A stretch of DNA of 64,000 nucleotides from Rhodopirellula sp. P2 (GTDB lineage Bacteria > Planctomycetota > Planctomycetia > Pirellulales > Pirellulaceae). The stretch's first letter is position 1, and every line of letters begins with the position of its first letter. Where the stretch lies: contig NZ_CP118225.1 of assembly GCF_028768465.1 (NCBI RefSeq), positions 4,073,001 through 4,137,000 of the forward strand, in the 5' to 3' direction. A program made the position numbers and the translations under genes. Under the pieces are notes generated by a model that worked only from the letters and a program-made list of their open reading frames with translations, made no database searches and was not told the DNA's origin. Shown here piece after piece: positions 45,305 to 53,649 of the stretch.

Positions 45305-45571
45305 ATGCCTGCCTCTGCCCGCCGATTGATCTCCAACATGATTGGTGACCTCAAAGAAGAACGAGACGAGCTGGCTCTGCAGATTCACCTTGGCAAGGAA
45401 GAAGCCAAGAGCGAGCTGGCACGACTCGACAAGAAACTCGAAGAATTGAACCAGCAATACCAGCCACTCAAGAACGCGGTGGATGAAACCAGTGACGATG
45501 TTTGGGCTGCGTTTCAGCTCGTTGGAGAAGAAATCAAAAACGGATTTTACCGGATCCGAAAGTCCTTTTGA
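45305..45571 (+). CDS. Small coiled-coil protein, hypothetical
   Basis: ATG 45305 (MPASARRLISNMIGDLKEERDELALQ) follows AAGGA at a good distance. The 88-residue protein is a charged coiled coil over residues about 12-60 (LKEERDELALQIHLGKEEAKSELARLDKKLEELNQQ), followed by a short helix ending FYRIRKSF. No named family. Its sigma-54 element places it with the stress genes. Confidence 0.72.
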   Translation: MPASARRLISNMIGDLKEERDELALQIHLGKEEAKSELARLDKKLEELNQQYQPLKNAVDETSDDVWAAFQLVGEEIKNGFYRIRKSF

Positions 45572-45679
45572 TTTTCAAGGTCGCCCCAGCTTCGCGATTT
45601 CGTTGAGCGGACTCGGGTGGACTGTTCGGCACCTGAGAAAAGCCGCTGTCGTCGACAAGCTCTTTCAAAGAACCACGTG

Positions 45680-45760
45680 CGCAGGTGTCATCGGGTTTGA
45701 TCAGCCGCTGAGCGCTAGCTCACGGTTCACGAGTACCGGGCGCCAACACGCTCCGGCTGA
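45680..45760. repeat. Palindromic repeat related to 35426-35508
   Basis: CGCAGGTGTCATCGGGT (45680-45696) matches 35426-35442 exactly and is followed by a diverged palindrome, tcagccgctgagcgctagc ... cgctccggctga. Confidence 0.6.
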
Positions 45761-45790
45761 GCCGGTTCGCCGTATGACTTCTTCCTAAGC

Positions 45791-47260
45791 TCAAAAGACA
45801 GGTTCGCCAGCGAATTCGTCGCCGTCGGTGTCGGTGTTGCTTGATGGGGCACCATTGAATCGGTCCAGCAAACGATAGAGCTTTCGACGGTGGATTCCCA
45901 GTTTGCGAGCCGCCCCGGCTTTGTTTCCGTTTTGGTCTTCCAAGACTTTCAAGACATGGACTCTTGCGATCTCGTCCAGTTGGTAGCGGGAGTCGCCCAG
46001 CATCTCACTGGGGTGCGGTGAAGCCGTTGATTCCTGACCTGCGTCCACGTTCGGCGTTGCTGCCGTTGGGGACCTCACCAGTGGTTTGGCGGACGGATGA
46101 CCGAAGTCAACCACTTCGGACGGGAGGTCGTCCAAGGTGATGTCGAATTCGTCGGCCAAGATCGTCGCTCGATCGATCACATTGATCAGCTGTCGAATGT
46201 TGCCCGGCCAAGGGTAGCGGTTCATGGCATCCCGCGCCGCATCGTCCATGTGGTAGGACCGTGGCAGGAAATGGTCGATCAATCGATCAATGTCACCTTC
46301 TCGGTCACGCAGCGGAGGGAGCGTTATCGACAGGACGTTGATCCGGTAGAACAAATCTTCCCGGAAGTTGCCGCGATTGACTTCGGTTTGCAGGTCCCGA
46401 TTGGTCGCGGCAATGATGCGGACCTTGACGTTGCGTTGGCGGTGGCAACCCACGCGACGCAGTGACCCGTCTTCGAGCACTCGCAGCAACTTGGGCTGCA
46501 AAGAAAGTGGCAGTTCCCCAATTTCATCGATGAACAGGGTTCCACCGTCCGCGATTTCAAACAGCCCTGGCTTCTCGGCCGTTGCCCCCGTGAAGGCTCC
46601 CTTTTGATGGCCGAACAGTTCGCTCTCCACCAGATTCTCTGGCAGCGCGGCACAGTTGACGGTGACAAACGGCTTGTCAGCGACGTGACTGGATTGCTGG
46701 ATTGCCTTGGCGACGACTTCTTTGCCCGTGCCGCTTTCGCCTTGAATCAAAACGGGCTTTGTCGTGCGTGCGACCTTTTCAATCAGTCTCGAAACCTCTT
46801 GCAACGATTTCGATTGCCCAATCAGTTTGGCGGCCGGTTGCGAACGCGAGATGACGGCTTTGAGCTGCTTGTTTTCCTTCTTCAGTTGGTGGCGTTCACG
46901 GGCTCGAAAGCAATGGTGTTCCAAATCACCCAGTGCACATGGTTTGCTCAGAAAGTCGCAGGCTCCCATCTTCATCGCCGACACCGCCGTTTCCACGGTG
47001 CCCTGCCCGGTCAGCATGATGACCTCGATGTCGATGTTTTCCTGATGAATTCGTTGCAGCAGTTCCAACCCGGACATGCCAGGCATGTTCATGTCGAAAA
47101 CACCCACATCAAATGATTCGCGTTCGAGCAGCCCGAGGGCTTCGGCAGCGTTGGATACATCGGTCACGGTGTGTCCCTTTCGCGTCATCCATTTTGCCGA
47201 CGATCGACGAGAGTCCTCTTCGTCGTCGACCAGCAGCAGCTTGATGGGCGATTCCGTCAT
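45791..47260 (-). CDS. NtrC-family sigma-54-dependent response regulator
   Basis: This 489-residue activator has the standard three parts. The receiver domain carries acidic D12/D13 and phospho-acceptor D56 in [10 protein letters not shown], with Lys106 in SKP. The AAA+ domain has Walker A GESGTGKE at 174-181, GAFTGA at 221-226 (the loop that contacts sigma-54), Walker [11 protein letters not shown] and the [12 protein letters not shown] region. The Fis-type helix-turn-helix is at the C-terminus ([23 protein letters not shown]). All motifs are intact, so it should activate sigma-54 promoters. It is the only such activator in the window and sits among genes carrying -24/-12 elements. Confidence 0.96.
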   Translation of the reverse strand: MTESPIKLLLVDDEEDSRRSSAKWMTRKGHTVTDVSNAAEALGLLERESFDVGVFDMNMPGMSGLELLQRIHQENIDIEVIMLTGQGTVETAVSAMKMGACDFLSKPCALGDLEHHCFRARERHQLKKENKQLKAVISRSQPAAKLIGQSKSLQEVSRLIEKVARTTKPVLIQGESGTGKEVVAKAIQQSSHVADKPFVTVNCAALPENLVESELFGHQKGAFTGATAEKPGLFEIADGGTLFIDEIGELPLSLQPKLLRVLEDGSLRRVGCHRQRNVKVRIIAATNRDLQTEVNRGNFREDLFYRINVLSITLPPLRDREGDIDRLIDHFLPRSYHMDDAARDAMNRYPWPGNIRQLINVIDRATILADEFDITLDDLPSEVVDFGHPSAKPLVRSPTAATPNVDAGQESTASPHPSEMLGDSRYQLDEIARVHVLKVLEDQNGNKAGAARKLGIHRRKLYRLLDRFNGAPSSNTDTDGDEFAGEPVF

Positions 47261-47720
47261 CGTGATTCCTTGTGCAAAGTGGATGGAGGGGGCAAGAACG
47301 TTGAACCGGTGTTTGAATCCGGCCAGCTGAACTCAGCCAGTGTCAATCGTGAGCCTCAGGCACGCCGGATCGGATCAACCGGACCGGCAGGCGTTCTTCC
47401 TGCTATCGTCATCCGCTTGGAGAGAACGATCAAGAGTGGGGCCGGCCGGAAGTGCTTCTGCCGACAGATCTTAGCGACGTAGCATAGCATCGAGTGGTCC
47501 GGAGAGTCGGCCTTCTTCCCGCGGCAGCTGGGGGCGGGGCCGTGATCGAGTCGCTGTTGGAGGCAATCGCTCGCGGCAACTGTGCCGGGGGGAACAGCAG
47601 CGTGCGGATGGGGGCACCACGCGACAGGTGTGGGCTCCATCGCGGGGATCTTGGCGACGGAATGAAACGTGCATCGCCGGGAGTTGTGTTTCAAATCATT
47701 TCCTTCTCAGAGACAGCATC
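47261..47720. other. Divergent gap upstream of the sigma-54 activator
   Basis: No gene is recognised. A minus-strand CGGCACAGTTGCCGC at 47573-47587 has the GG-N10-GC spacing but lies about 310 bases before the activator gene and lacks TTGC, so I do not list it as a promoter. Confidence 0.4.
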
Positions 47721-47978
47721 ATGCCAGAAGCACTGGAAGACACACTGCGGCAACTTCATGACCAATTGGCCGAACTTGACACGTTGAGTTCTTCGGAACG
47801 ACAGCAGCTCACGAACGCGGTCGAGGAGATTCAAGACAGCTTGGAGCGGTTCGACATTCAATCAGCCGAATTGGCCAAGCGGTTTCATCGATCGACCCAA
47901 GACGTCACTTGCAAACACCCGCAGTTGACTCAAACAGCCGGTCAATTTGCCGACATGCTTTCGCAAATGGGAATCTGA
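47721..47978 (+). CDS. DUF4404-type small helical protein
   Basis: ATG 47721 gives MPEALEDTLRQLHDQLAELDTLSSSERQQLTNAVEEIQDSLERFD, an 85-residue helical protein with the HDQL..L..LS..ER..L......I pattern of DUF4404. The remainder, 'FHRSTQDVTCKHPQLTQTAGQFADMLSQMGI', is also typical. The family is small, cytoplasmic and of unknown function, and is often found with stress genes. Confidence 0.78.
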   Translation: MPEALEDTLRQLHDQLAELDTLSSSERQQLTNAVEEIQDSLERFDIQSAELAKRFHRSTQDVTCKHPQLTQTAGQFADMLSQMGI

Positions 47979-48417
47979 TTGGGGCTCATCCTTCTGCGGT
48001 CTTTTCGAGCGGCATTTCGACGTTGAGTTTCAGGGGCGGAAGTGGCGATTCGGATGAGTTCGGGTGAAGTGCACGGATTGCCCGAGTCGCATCGGGTTCA
48101 GGGTACCTGGGACGCTGGAGTCCAGCCGTGAATCGCCGTGTCGACCGATGAGAAGCCGTTGTAAAACGACTTCCGGACTGCAGAGGGTGGTCGGAGGGGG
48201 ACCTCTGCGGTGACACGGGGGACGGTTTGTGCTGCTTGGCTAAGCCGAAATCACTGTGAAATCACTGCGGAAGGGTGCGCAAGGTTCGTTAACGGTCCTT
48301 TGGGGCATCCATCGCGGTGCGGGAGGTACCAGGGGAAAAGCTCGTCCTGTATCCTGTTGATGACAGCTTGCGACAAATTGGACGCAATCAAATTGTTTTC
48401 ATGCCGGATTCTGGGAT
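47979..48417. other. Gap before the kinase operon, nothing firm
   Basis: No gene is seen. TGGGGCATCCATCGC at about 48302-48316 has the sigma-54 spacing but a poor -12 block. Confidence 0.35.
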
Positions 48418-49905
48418 ATGGACGACGAGTTGACGATCTTGCTCGTTGAAGACGATCCGGATTCTTTAGCGAACATGATCGACATCCTGGAGATGGATGG
48501 GCATGAAATTCGAGTCGCCGGCAGCTTCGCCGAGGTCCTGAATGCTGGCGTCGATCCCGCGATTGAACTGGCGATCTTGGACCGTCGATTGCCCGATGGG
48601 CAAGTCGAAGACCATCTGGCTGGTTTGACGGAGCGATTGCCCAACGCTGAGTTCATCATCGTGACCGGGTTTGCGAACATGGAAGGCACGATCGCGTCTT
48701 TCAAGCAAGGTGTGACGGACTACCTCCTCAAACCCGTGCATCCGGATGTTATCCGGCAAAGCGTTGCCAGGATCGCGAAACACAAACGGGTCGAAGCGGA
48801 ATTGCAGCGTGAGCAGCGATTCGCGAATCAAATCTTGGAGACAACCGAGGCGTTGATCGTTGTCCTCGATCTGGACGGACGTGTCGTCCACGTCAACAAG
48901 CATTTCTCAGTCGTGACCGGTTGGGAACTCGAGCAGTTGGTCAATCAGGACTATCTCCTGCACTGCATTCCGGCGGCGGATCGGAAACGGGCCAGCGAAG
49001 TTTTTCGTGAGTCGGTCTGCGGCAGGCAGGTGTCCGGTTTCCGCAGCGGTGTTTTGACCAAAGGCGGTCGCGTGCGGCAGATTCGTTGGTCGGACACGGC
49101 GTTGAAGGACGCCAACGGTGAGATCGAATCCGTGCTGGCGATTGGGATCGATGTGACGGAAATGGTCGAAGCTCAGGAGGCATCCGCGAGAGATCACCGG
49201 CTCGCCGCGATTGGGCAGACCGTGGCCGGGTTGGCACACGAAAGCCGAAACGCGCTGCACAGGATCAACGCCAGCGTCGAACTTTTGCGTCTCGATGTGC
49301 CTCTTCAGACGGACATGCGTGAGGAGATCGAGACCATCGCCCGAGCATCCAATGAACTGGGGACGACGCTGGAAGAGGTTCGTGAGTTTGCGGCCCCGAT
49401 TCGTCTGCACCTTGAAACGGCCTTGCTGCCCGAAATTTGGCGACGGGTGTGGAGCTACCTGGCGAAATCGCGGGTCAGTCGCGACGTCGAATTGAGCGAG
49501 ACGCTGTGCGATTGCGGATGCCCCGTCGTCGTGGATGTGCTGCGGATGGAACAAGTTTTTCGCAATCTATTTGAGAACTCGCTGGCGGCTTGTCAGGATC
49601 CCGTTCGCATTCGCCTGCAATGCCGGTGCGATGGCGGCGGCAATGTGTTCCTGGATTTCGAGGACAATGGCCCCGGACTCTCGCCCGAGCAACAACAAAT
49701 GGTTTTTGAACCGTTCTTCACCACCAAAGTCAAAGGAACCGGACTGGGCATGTCGATCGTTCAGCGCATCGTCCATGCCCATGGTGGGATGATCCGAATC
49801 GCCCAGCCGACGCAGTGCGGGGCACGGTTCCTCATCCGTCTCGGAAAGCACGAATTGACACTGGAAGATGACTGCACCGGATCACGGGAATCAAGCAATG
49901 CATGA
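48418..49905 (+). CDS. Histidine kinase with N-terminal receiver and PAS domain
   Basis: This 495-residue cytoplasmic kinase has a receiver domain (E11/D12, phospho-acceptor D55 in LAILDRRLPDG, K105 in LLKP). A PAS domain follows at about 135-250 ('ETTEALIVVLDLDGRVVHVNKHFSVVTGWELEQL'). The dimerisation helix has H274 in GLAHESRNALHRIN, and the ATPase domain has FRNLFENSLAAC, DFEDNGPGL and TGLGMSIVQRI. The H-box reads HESRNAL, without the usual Pro after Asn. It is the first gene of a three-gene operon with the FixL-like kinase and a two-receiver protein, and overlaps the next gene. Confidence 0.92.
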   Translation: MDDELTILLVEDDPDSLANMIDILEMDGHEIRVAGSFAEVLNAGVDPAIELAILDRRLPDGQVEDHLAGLTERLPNAEFIIVTGFANMEGTIASFKQGVTDYLLKPVHPDVIRQSVARIAKHKRVEAELQREQRFANQILETTEALIVVLDLDGRVVHVNKHFSVVTGWELEQLVNQDYLLHCIPAADRKRASEVFRESVCGRQVSGFRSGVLTKGGRVRQIRWSDTALKDANGEIESVLAIGIDVTEMVEAQEASARDHRLAAIGQTVAGLAHESRNALHRINASVELLRLDVPLQTDMREEIETIARASNELGTTLEEVREFAAPIRLHLETALLPEIWRRVWSYLAKSRVSRDVELSETLCDCGCPVVVDVLRMEQVFRNLFENSLAACQDPVRIRLQCRCDGGGNVFLDFEDNGPGLSPEQQQMVFEPFFTTKVKGTGLGMSIVQRIVHAHGGMIRIAQPTQCGARFLIRLGKHELTLEDDCTGSRESSNA

Positions 49906-51037
49906 TGTCGAACAACTGGCCGTCCTGGCCTCGGTGTTACGAACAGCGGTCGATGCGATCATCATCATTGACCAGCGGGGCAGGATCGAGTCCGTCAATC
50001 TTGCGACGGAGCGGATGTTCGGATTTCGTTCGGGGGAAATGCTCGGTCAGAATGTGAAGATGTTGATGCCATCGCCCTATCATGAACAGCACGATGGCTA
50101 CCTCGGTCGTTATCAGGAAACTGGCGAACGACACATCATCGGCATCGGCCGTGAAGTGACCGGTCAGCGAAAAGACGGCAGTCTGTTCCCGTTGCATCTG
50201 GCGGTGAGCGAAGTGGAAGCCAAAGAGCGAAAACTCTTCTGTGGGATTTTGCGTGACATCAGCGATTTGAAAGCGGTGGAAGCGGAACTGAAGCAACTCA
50301 ACGCGACACTCGATCAACGCGTCCAAGACCAAGCCGCCGAGCTACAGAAGGCTCAATCCGAGTTGGTCGAAAAGGAGAAGTTTGCCACGCTCGGCCGGAT
50401 TTCAGGGGGGATCGCTCACGAGATTCGCAACCCACTCAACGCGATCAAAACGTCCGCTTACTATTTGCTCAACGCGAAAACGCCGTCACCAGCGAAGACC
50501 GAGGAGCATCTGAATCGAATCGATCGGCAAGTCTCGAGCATCAACAACGCGGTCACGGCGTTGTCGGACCTGGCTCGTTTGCCCGATCCACAATCGAGAC
50601 CGCTGGATGTCGCCGAAATGCTGGTGGCAATCCTGCGGGATTGCAAATTGCCGCGAAACATCATTGTCACGCAAGACGTTCCGGCGGACTTGCCGAACGT
50701 GTGGGCGGATGAAAAACAGTTGCCCATCGTGTTCAAGAATCTGATTCGCAACGCTCGGGACGCGATGAACGAGGGCGGCGCACTCAAGTTGTCGGCCCGC
50801 CTCTTGGAATCACAAGTGGTCGTCACTGTGCAAGACGATGGCCTGGGAATGTCGCCGGAGGTGGTGCATCGAATCGCAGAACCGTTCTTTTCGACCAAGG
50901 CTCGCGGGATGGGCCTGGGCATGGCCATCACCACCGCCATCCTCGAAAAGAACCGTTGCACGATGGAATTGGAATCGGAACCCAACCAGGGAACCACGTT
51001 TCAAATCTCCATCCCGATCGCGGAGCAGAACCAGTGA
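49898..51037 (+). CDS. FixL-like haem-PAS histidine kinase
   Basis: The start at 49898 (MHDVEQLAVLASV) overlaps the previous gene by eight bases; ATG 49868 is an alternative. The 379-residue soluble kinase has one PAS domain (about residues 8-125), a linker helix, H174 in the canonical HEIRNPL box and an intact ATPase domain (FKNLIRNARDAMNEGG, VQDDGLGM, GMGLGMAIT). The PAS carries the FixL haem signature: H65-D-x-Y68-x-x-R71 and, 14 residues after the His, H79-I80-I-G-I-G-R85. These correspond to B. japonicum FixL H200, Y203, R206, H214, I215 and R220. It should sense oxygen through haem b. The next gene overlaps with GTGA. Confidence 0.9.
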   Translation: MHDVEQLAVLASVLRTAVDAIIIIDQRGRIESVNLATERMFGFRSGEMLGQNVKMLMPSPYHEQHDGYLGRYQETGERHIIGIGREVTGQRKDGSLFPLHLAVSEVEAKERKLFCGILRDISDLKAVEAELKQLNATLDQRVQDQAAELQKAQSELVEKEKFATLGRISGGIAHEIRNPLNAIKTSAYYLLNAKTPSPAKTEEHLNRIDRQVSSINNAVTALSDLARLPDPQSRPLDVAEMLVAILRDCKLPRNIIVTQDVPADLPNVWADEKQLPIVFKNLIRNARDAMNEGGALKLSARLLESQVVVTVQDDGLGMSPEVVHRIAEPFFSTKARGMGLGMAITTAILEKNRCTMELESEPNQGTTFQISIPIAEQNQ

Positions 51038-51762
51038 CAGCGAAACGAGTGTTGATCGTGGACGATGACGAGGACATCTGCGCGAACATCAAGGACATTC
51101 TCGACGATCTGGGGTACCAGACCGACGTCGCGCACGATGGACCCTCGGCGTTGCAGTTGGTTGAGTCCAATCCCTACGACGTGGCCTTGCTGGATTACTC
51201 GATGCCTGGCATGGACGGAGCCACACTGCATCACCAGATGGTTCAGCTTCGCCCGGAAATTGCCGCGATCATGGTGACCGCTTACGCTCACGGCGATGGT
51301 GCTCAGCGAGCCCGTGACAGCGGGATTCAACAGGTGCTTCGCAAGCCCGTTGATCTGAAGGAATTGCTTCCGTTGGTCGAGCAAATCTCGAATTCACCGA
51401 TTGTGCTGGTCGTTGACGATGACCCCGAGTTTTGTCAAACGATGTGGCACATTTTGCGTGAGCGATCGTACCGAGTTTGTTTAGCGCACAACAAAGAAGA
51501 TGGCGTCCAGAAAGCGATGGGAGCTGACTACCAGATCGCGGTGGTCGACCTCAGCCTGTGCAACGGACAGACCGATGGTTGTGAGGTCCTGCAGCGAGTC
51601 CTGGAGGTCAATCCGAACATTCAAACGATCCTGATCACGGGGCACCGCGATGCAGCCGACGGTATCCTCGACGGCTTGAAGGCTCGCGGGTTGGACGAGG
51701 TCTGTTTCAAGCCCTTGGACATGGATGTCTTGATGAGCAAGATCGACAACCGCAGCTCATAA
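51034..51762 (+). CDS. Response regulator with two receiver domains, no output domain
   Basis: GTG 51034 overlaps the stop of the FixL-like kinase gene (GTGA), showing translational coupling. The 242-residue protein has two receiver domains. The first has D10/D11/D12, D54 in VALLDYSMPGM and K104 in RKP; the second has VVDDD at 127-131, D172 in AVVDLSLCNG, and KPLD near the end. No DNA-binding domain follows. It probably relays phosphate between the kinases and another regulator, with the sigma-54 activator at 45791 an attractive target. That is inference. Confidence 0.92.
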   Translation: MTAKRVLIVDDDEDICANIKDILDDLGYQTDVAHDGPSALQLVESNPYDVALLDYSMPGMDGATLHHQMVQLRPEIAAIMVTAYAHGDGAQRARDSGIQQVLRKPVDLKELLPLVEQISNSPIVLVVDDDPEFCQTMWHILRERSYRVCLAHNKEDGVQKAMGADYQIAVVDLSLCNGQTDGCEVLQRVLEVNPNIQTILITGHRDAADGILDGLKARGLDEVCFKPLDMDVLMSKIDNRSS

Positions 51763-51797
51763 AAGCTCATTCTTCGGTTTTCAACGCCTCGCCTGAT

Positions 51798-52154
51798 TCA
51801 CTCGAAATCGTGTGGCGGGGATTCCAGGGGGATGCGTTTTGCGATGGGCAAGCGATTCCTAGCGAGCGGTTTCTTTCCGGTCACATCGATCTGGTTGCGG
51901 ATGCGCAAGCTTCGTGACAACGGCCGAACGGCCTCCTGAGCGAGTTGTTTGAGATAGAACGACGAGACACGTCCCTGCAACACAACCCCTTGGTCGCTGA
52001 CGTCGACCCGAATGTCCCGCAACTCGCCGTGACCGACGCGCCGCATTTCAGCGTTGAACTTTTCGGCCTCATCCCGGATGGCGATGGATGTTGGACGAAC
52101 CGCTGGTGAATCTGAAGAGAACGACGTTTCGTCAATCGATGGAATCGCCTGCAT
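51798..52154 (-). CDS. BON-domain protein
   Basis: ATG 52154 is chosen because GGAAAG precedes it; the frame runs on upstream to 52355. The 118-residue protein has a BON domain at about residues 40-95 (LRDIRVDVSDQGVVLQGRVSSFYLKQLAQEAVRPL...IRNQIDV). BON domains bind membranes or osmotic-shock partners. No signal peptide is visible with this start. A good sigma-54 element lies about 65 bases upstream, divergent from the next kinase. Confidence 0.78.
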   Translation of the reverse strand: MQAIPSIDETSFSSDSPAVRPTSIAIRDEAEKFNAEMRRVGHGELRDIRVDVSDQGVVLQGRVSSFYLKQLAQEAVRPLSRSLRIRNQIDVTGKKPLARNRLPIAKRIPLESPPHDFE

Positions 52155-52219
52155 TGGAACTTTCCGTGTGTGCACAGTTGAGGGGTTCGGGAGCTGAAAA
52201 GGCTCCGTGAGGTCGATGA

Positions 52220-52234
52220 GCGAACCTCGTGCCG
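52220..52234 (-). promoter_or_regulatory. Sigma-54 promoter for the BON gene
   Basis: Minus strand reads CGGCACGAGGTTCGC: GGCAC, ten-base spacing, GC. Transcription would start near 52209, about 55 bases before the ATG. Confidence 0.7.
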
Positions 52235-52272
52235 AGAATTCGTGAACAATGCAGCCGAGGTCAGTCACCCGA

Positions 52273-52287
52273 TGGCACTCCGTCTGC
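52273..52287 (+). promoter_or_regulatory. Sigma-54 promoter for the third kinase gene
   Basis: Plus strand reads TGGCACTCCGTCTGC followed by A: a perfect TGGCAC and GC at the right distance. Transcription start is predicted near 52299, 35 bases before the ATG at 52334. Confidence 0.75.
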
Positions 52288-52333
52288 ATTGCACTTCCTC
52301 CGGCCGAGTACCAACTTTTGGGCGGAAACAGAA

Positions 52334-53518
52334 ATGCACATGAAAATCGATCCATTGCGGCACAATCACTTAGCTAGGGTGATGATGGAGGCGTCCACTG
52401 CCGCCATCATCTTGTCAAATACGCGTGGAATCATCGAAGCAATCAACCACGTGGCCGAGTCGTGGTTTGGGTACAAAGAAAAAGAATTGGTCAGTCAAAA
52501 AATTGATTTGATTCTGGAGATGGAAATCACCAGTGACGATGCGTCACACACTTCGTGCCGCTTGGCACAATCGAGCGATTCGGAACGTCGTCAGCCAATC
52601 CTCGGTCGAGGCCGCCGCCGCGATGGTTCCAGTTTTCTTGCCCAAACCACCCAGTACCCACTGACCTCCGATTGGGGTGAAACTCGCTGGCTCAACTTGG
52701 TCGATGTCTATCGCGATCCCACCGGTGAGGAGGGTGCCGAGGGAGGTCCCTCCGGGGTGGATCACTTGATCGAGGGCGAGCGACTGGCGGCCGTGTTGCA
52801 GATGGCCACTGGACTGGCGCACGAATCCAGCAATGCGTTGCAACGCGCCCAATCGTGCTTGGATCTGTTGCGTCTGGATCTCACGCATCAAGGCGAACTG
52901 CTGGAGTTGACCGATCAGATCAAAACCGCCCTGAATGACTTGCACCGGAACCATGAAGAAGTCAAGCGTTACGCGGCACCCATTGTCCTCAAACGGTCGC
53001 GGGTGAATCCTGTCTTGCTTTGCCAAGCCAAATTTGACGAGCTGGTGCCGTCCATTTCGGATGAACGGTCCCCCGTGAGGCTTGCGGTCGATGTCCGGCA
53101 CGGCCGATGTCTGGAGTCGAGCGAGGACTGCGAATGGGACTCGGATTGTTCGGTCCAGTTGGACGCCAATCGTATCGGCGAGGTCCTGCGTCGCGTCCTT
53201 GAGAACGCGATCCATGCCAGTCCACCCGGCGGACAAATCGACTTCCGATGCGATTGCTCACCTCCAGCCGAAACGCTCTCGGCGGATTGGAAGTCGAGCG
53301 AGACGTCTCCGATTCTGTTGCGTGTCCGCGATCATGGCAGTGGCCTCACCGAAGAAGTTCAGCATCGGATGTTCGAACCCTTCTTCACAACCAAGCAACG
53401 AGGCGCGGGGCTGGGACTTTCTGTCTGCCGACGAATCGTCAAAGCTCATGGAGGAACGATGGAGGCTGCCAACCATCCCGATGGCGGGACCGTCGTTCAA
53501 ATCATCTTGCCAAGGTGA
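52334..53518 (+). CDS. PAS histidine kinase
   Basis: ATG 52334 (MHMKIDPLRHNHLARVMMEAS) follows GGCGGAAACAGAA. The 394-residue soluble kinase has a PAS domain (about 15-130; 'ASTAAIILSNTRGIIEAINHVAESWFGYKEKELV'). Its dimerisation helix has the His in GLAHESSNALQRA, and the ATPase domain has LRRVLENAIHASPPGG, VRDHGSGL and GAGLGLSVCRRI. The PAS lacks the FixL haem residues. As in the kinase at 48418, the H-box lacks the Pro (HESSNAL). Its own sigma-54 promoter suggests it is a target of the regulon as well as a possible input. Confidence 0.9.
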   Translation: MHMKIDPLRHNHLARVMMEASTAAIILSNTRGIIEAINHVAESWFGYKEKELVSQKIDLILEMEITSDDASHTSCRLAQSSDSERRQPILGRGRRRDGSSFLAQTTQYPLTSDWGETRWLNLVDVYRDPTGEEGAEGGPSGVDHLIEGERLAAVLQMATGLAHESSNALQRAQSCLDLLRLDLTHQGELLELTDQIKTALNDLHRNHEEVKRYAAPIVLKRSRVNPVLLCQAKFDELVPSISDERSPVRLAVDVRHGRCLESSEDCEWDSDCSVQLDANRIGEVLRRVLENAIHASPPGGQIDFRCDCSPPAETLSADWKSSETSPILLRVRDHGSGLTEEVQHRMFEPFFTTKQRGAGLGLSVCRRIVKAHGGTMEAANHPDGGTVVQIILPR

Positions 53519-53649
53519 GGGACGGATGCTGGGCGAGGAAGCAGTCCATCCCACGCGTGGTGGTGCCCGACGAGCGTGAGGCCCGCCATGAGTGAACATG
53601 GAGGGCAGGCAACGCTTTCCAAACGGAGCCGGCCGGCTGCCAATGACGC

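Noticed and set aside
47573-47587. Further GG-N10-GC element (minus strand) upstream of the sigma-54 activator gene
   Set aside because: More than 300 bases from the gene and with CCGC instead of TTGC at -12; such spacing matches occur by chance in GC-rich DNA.
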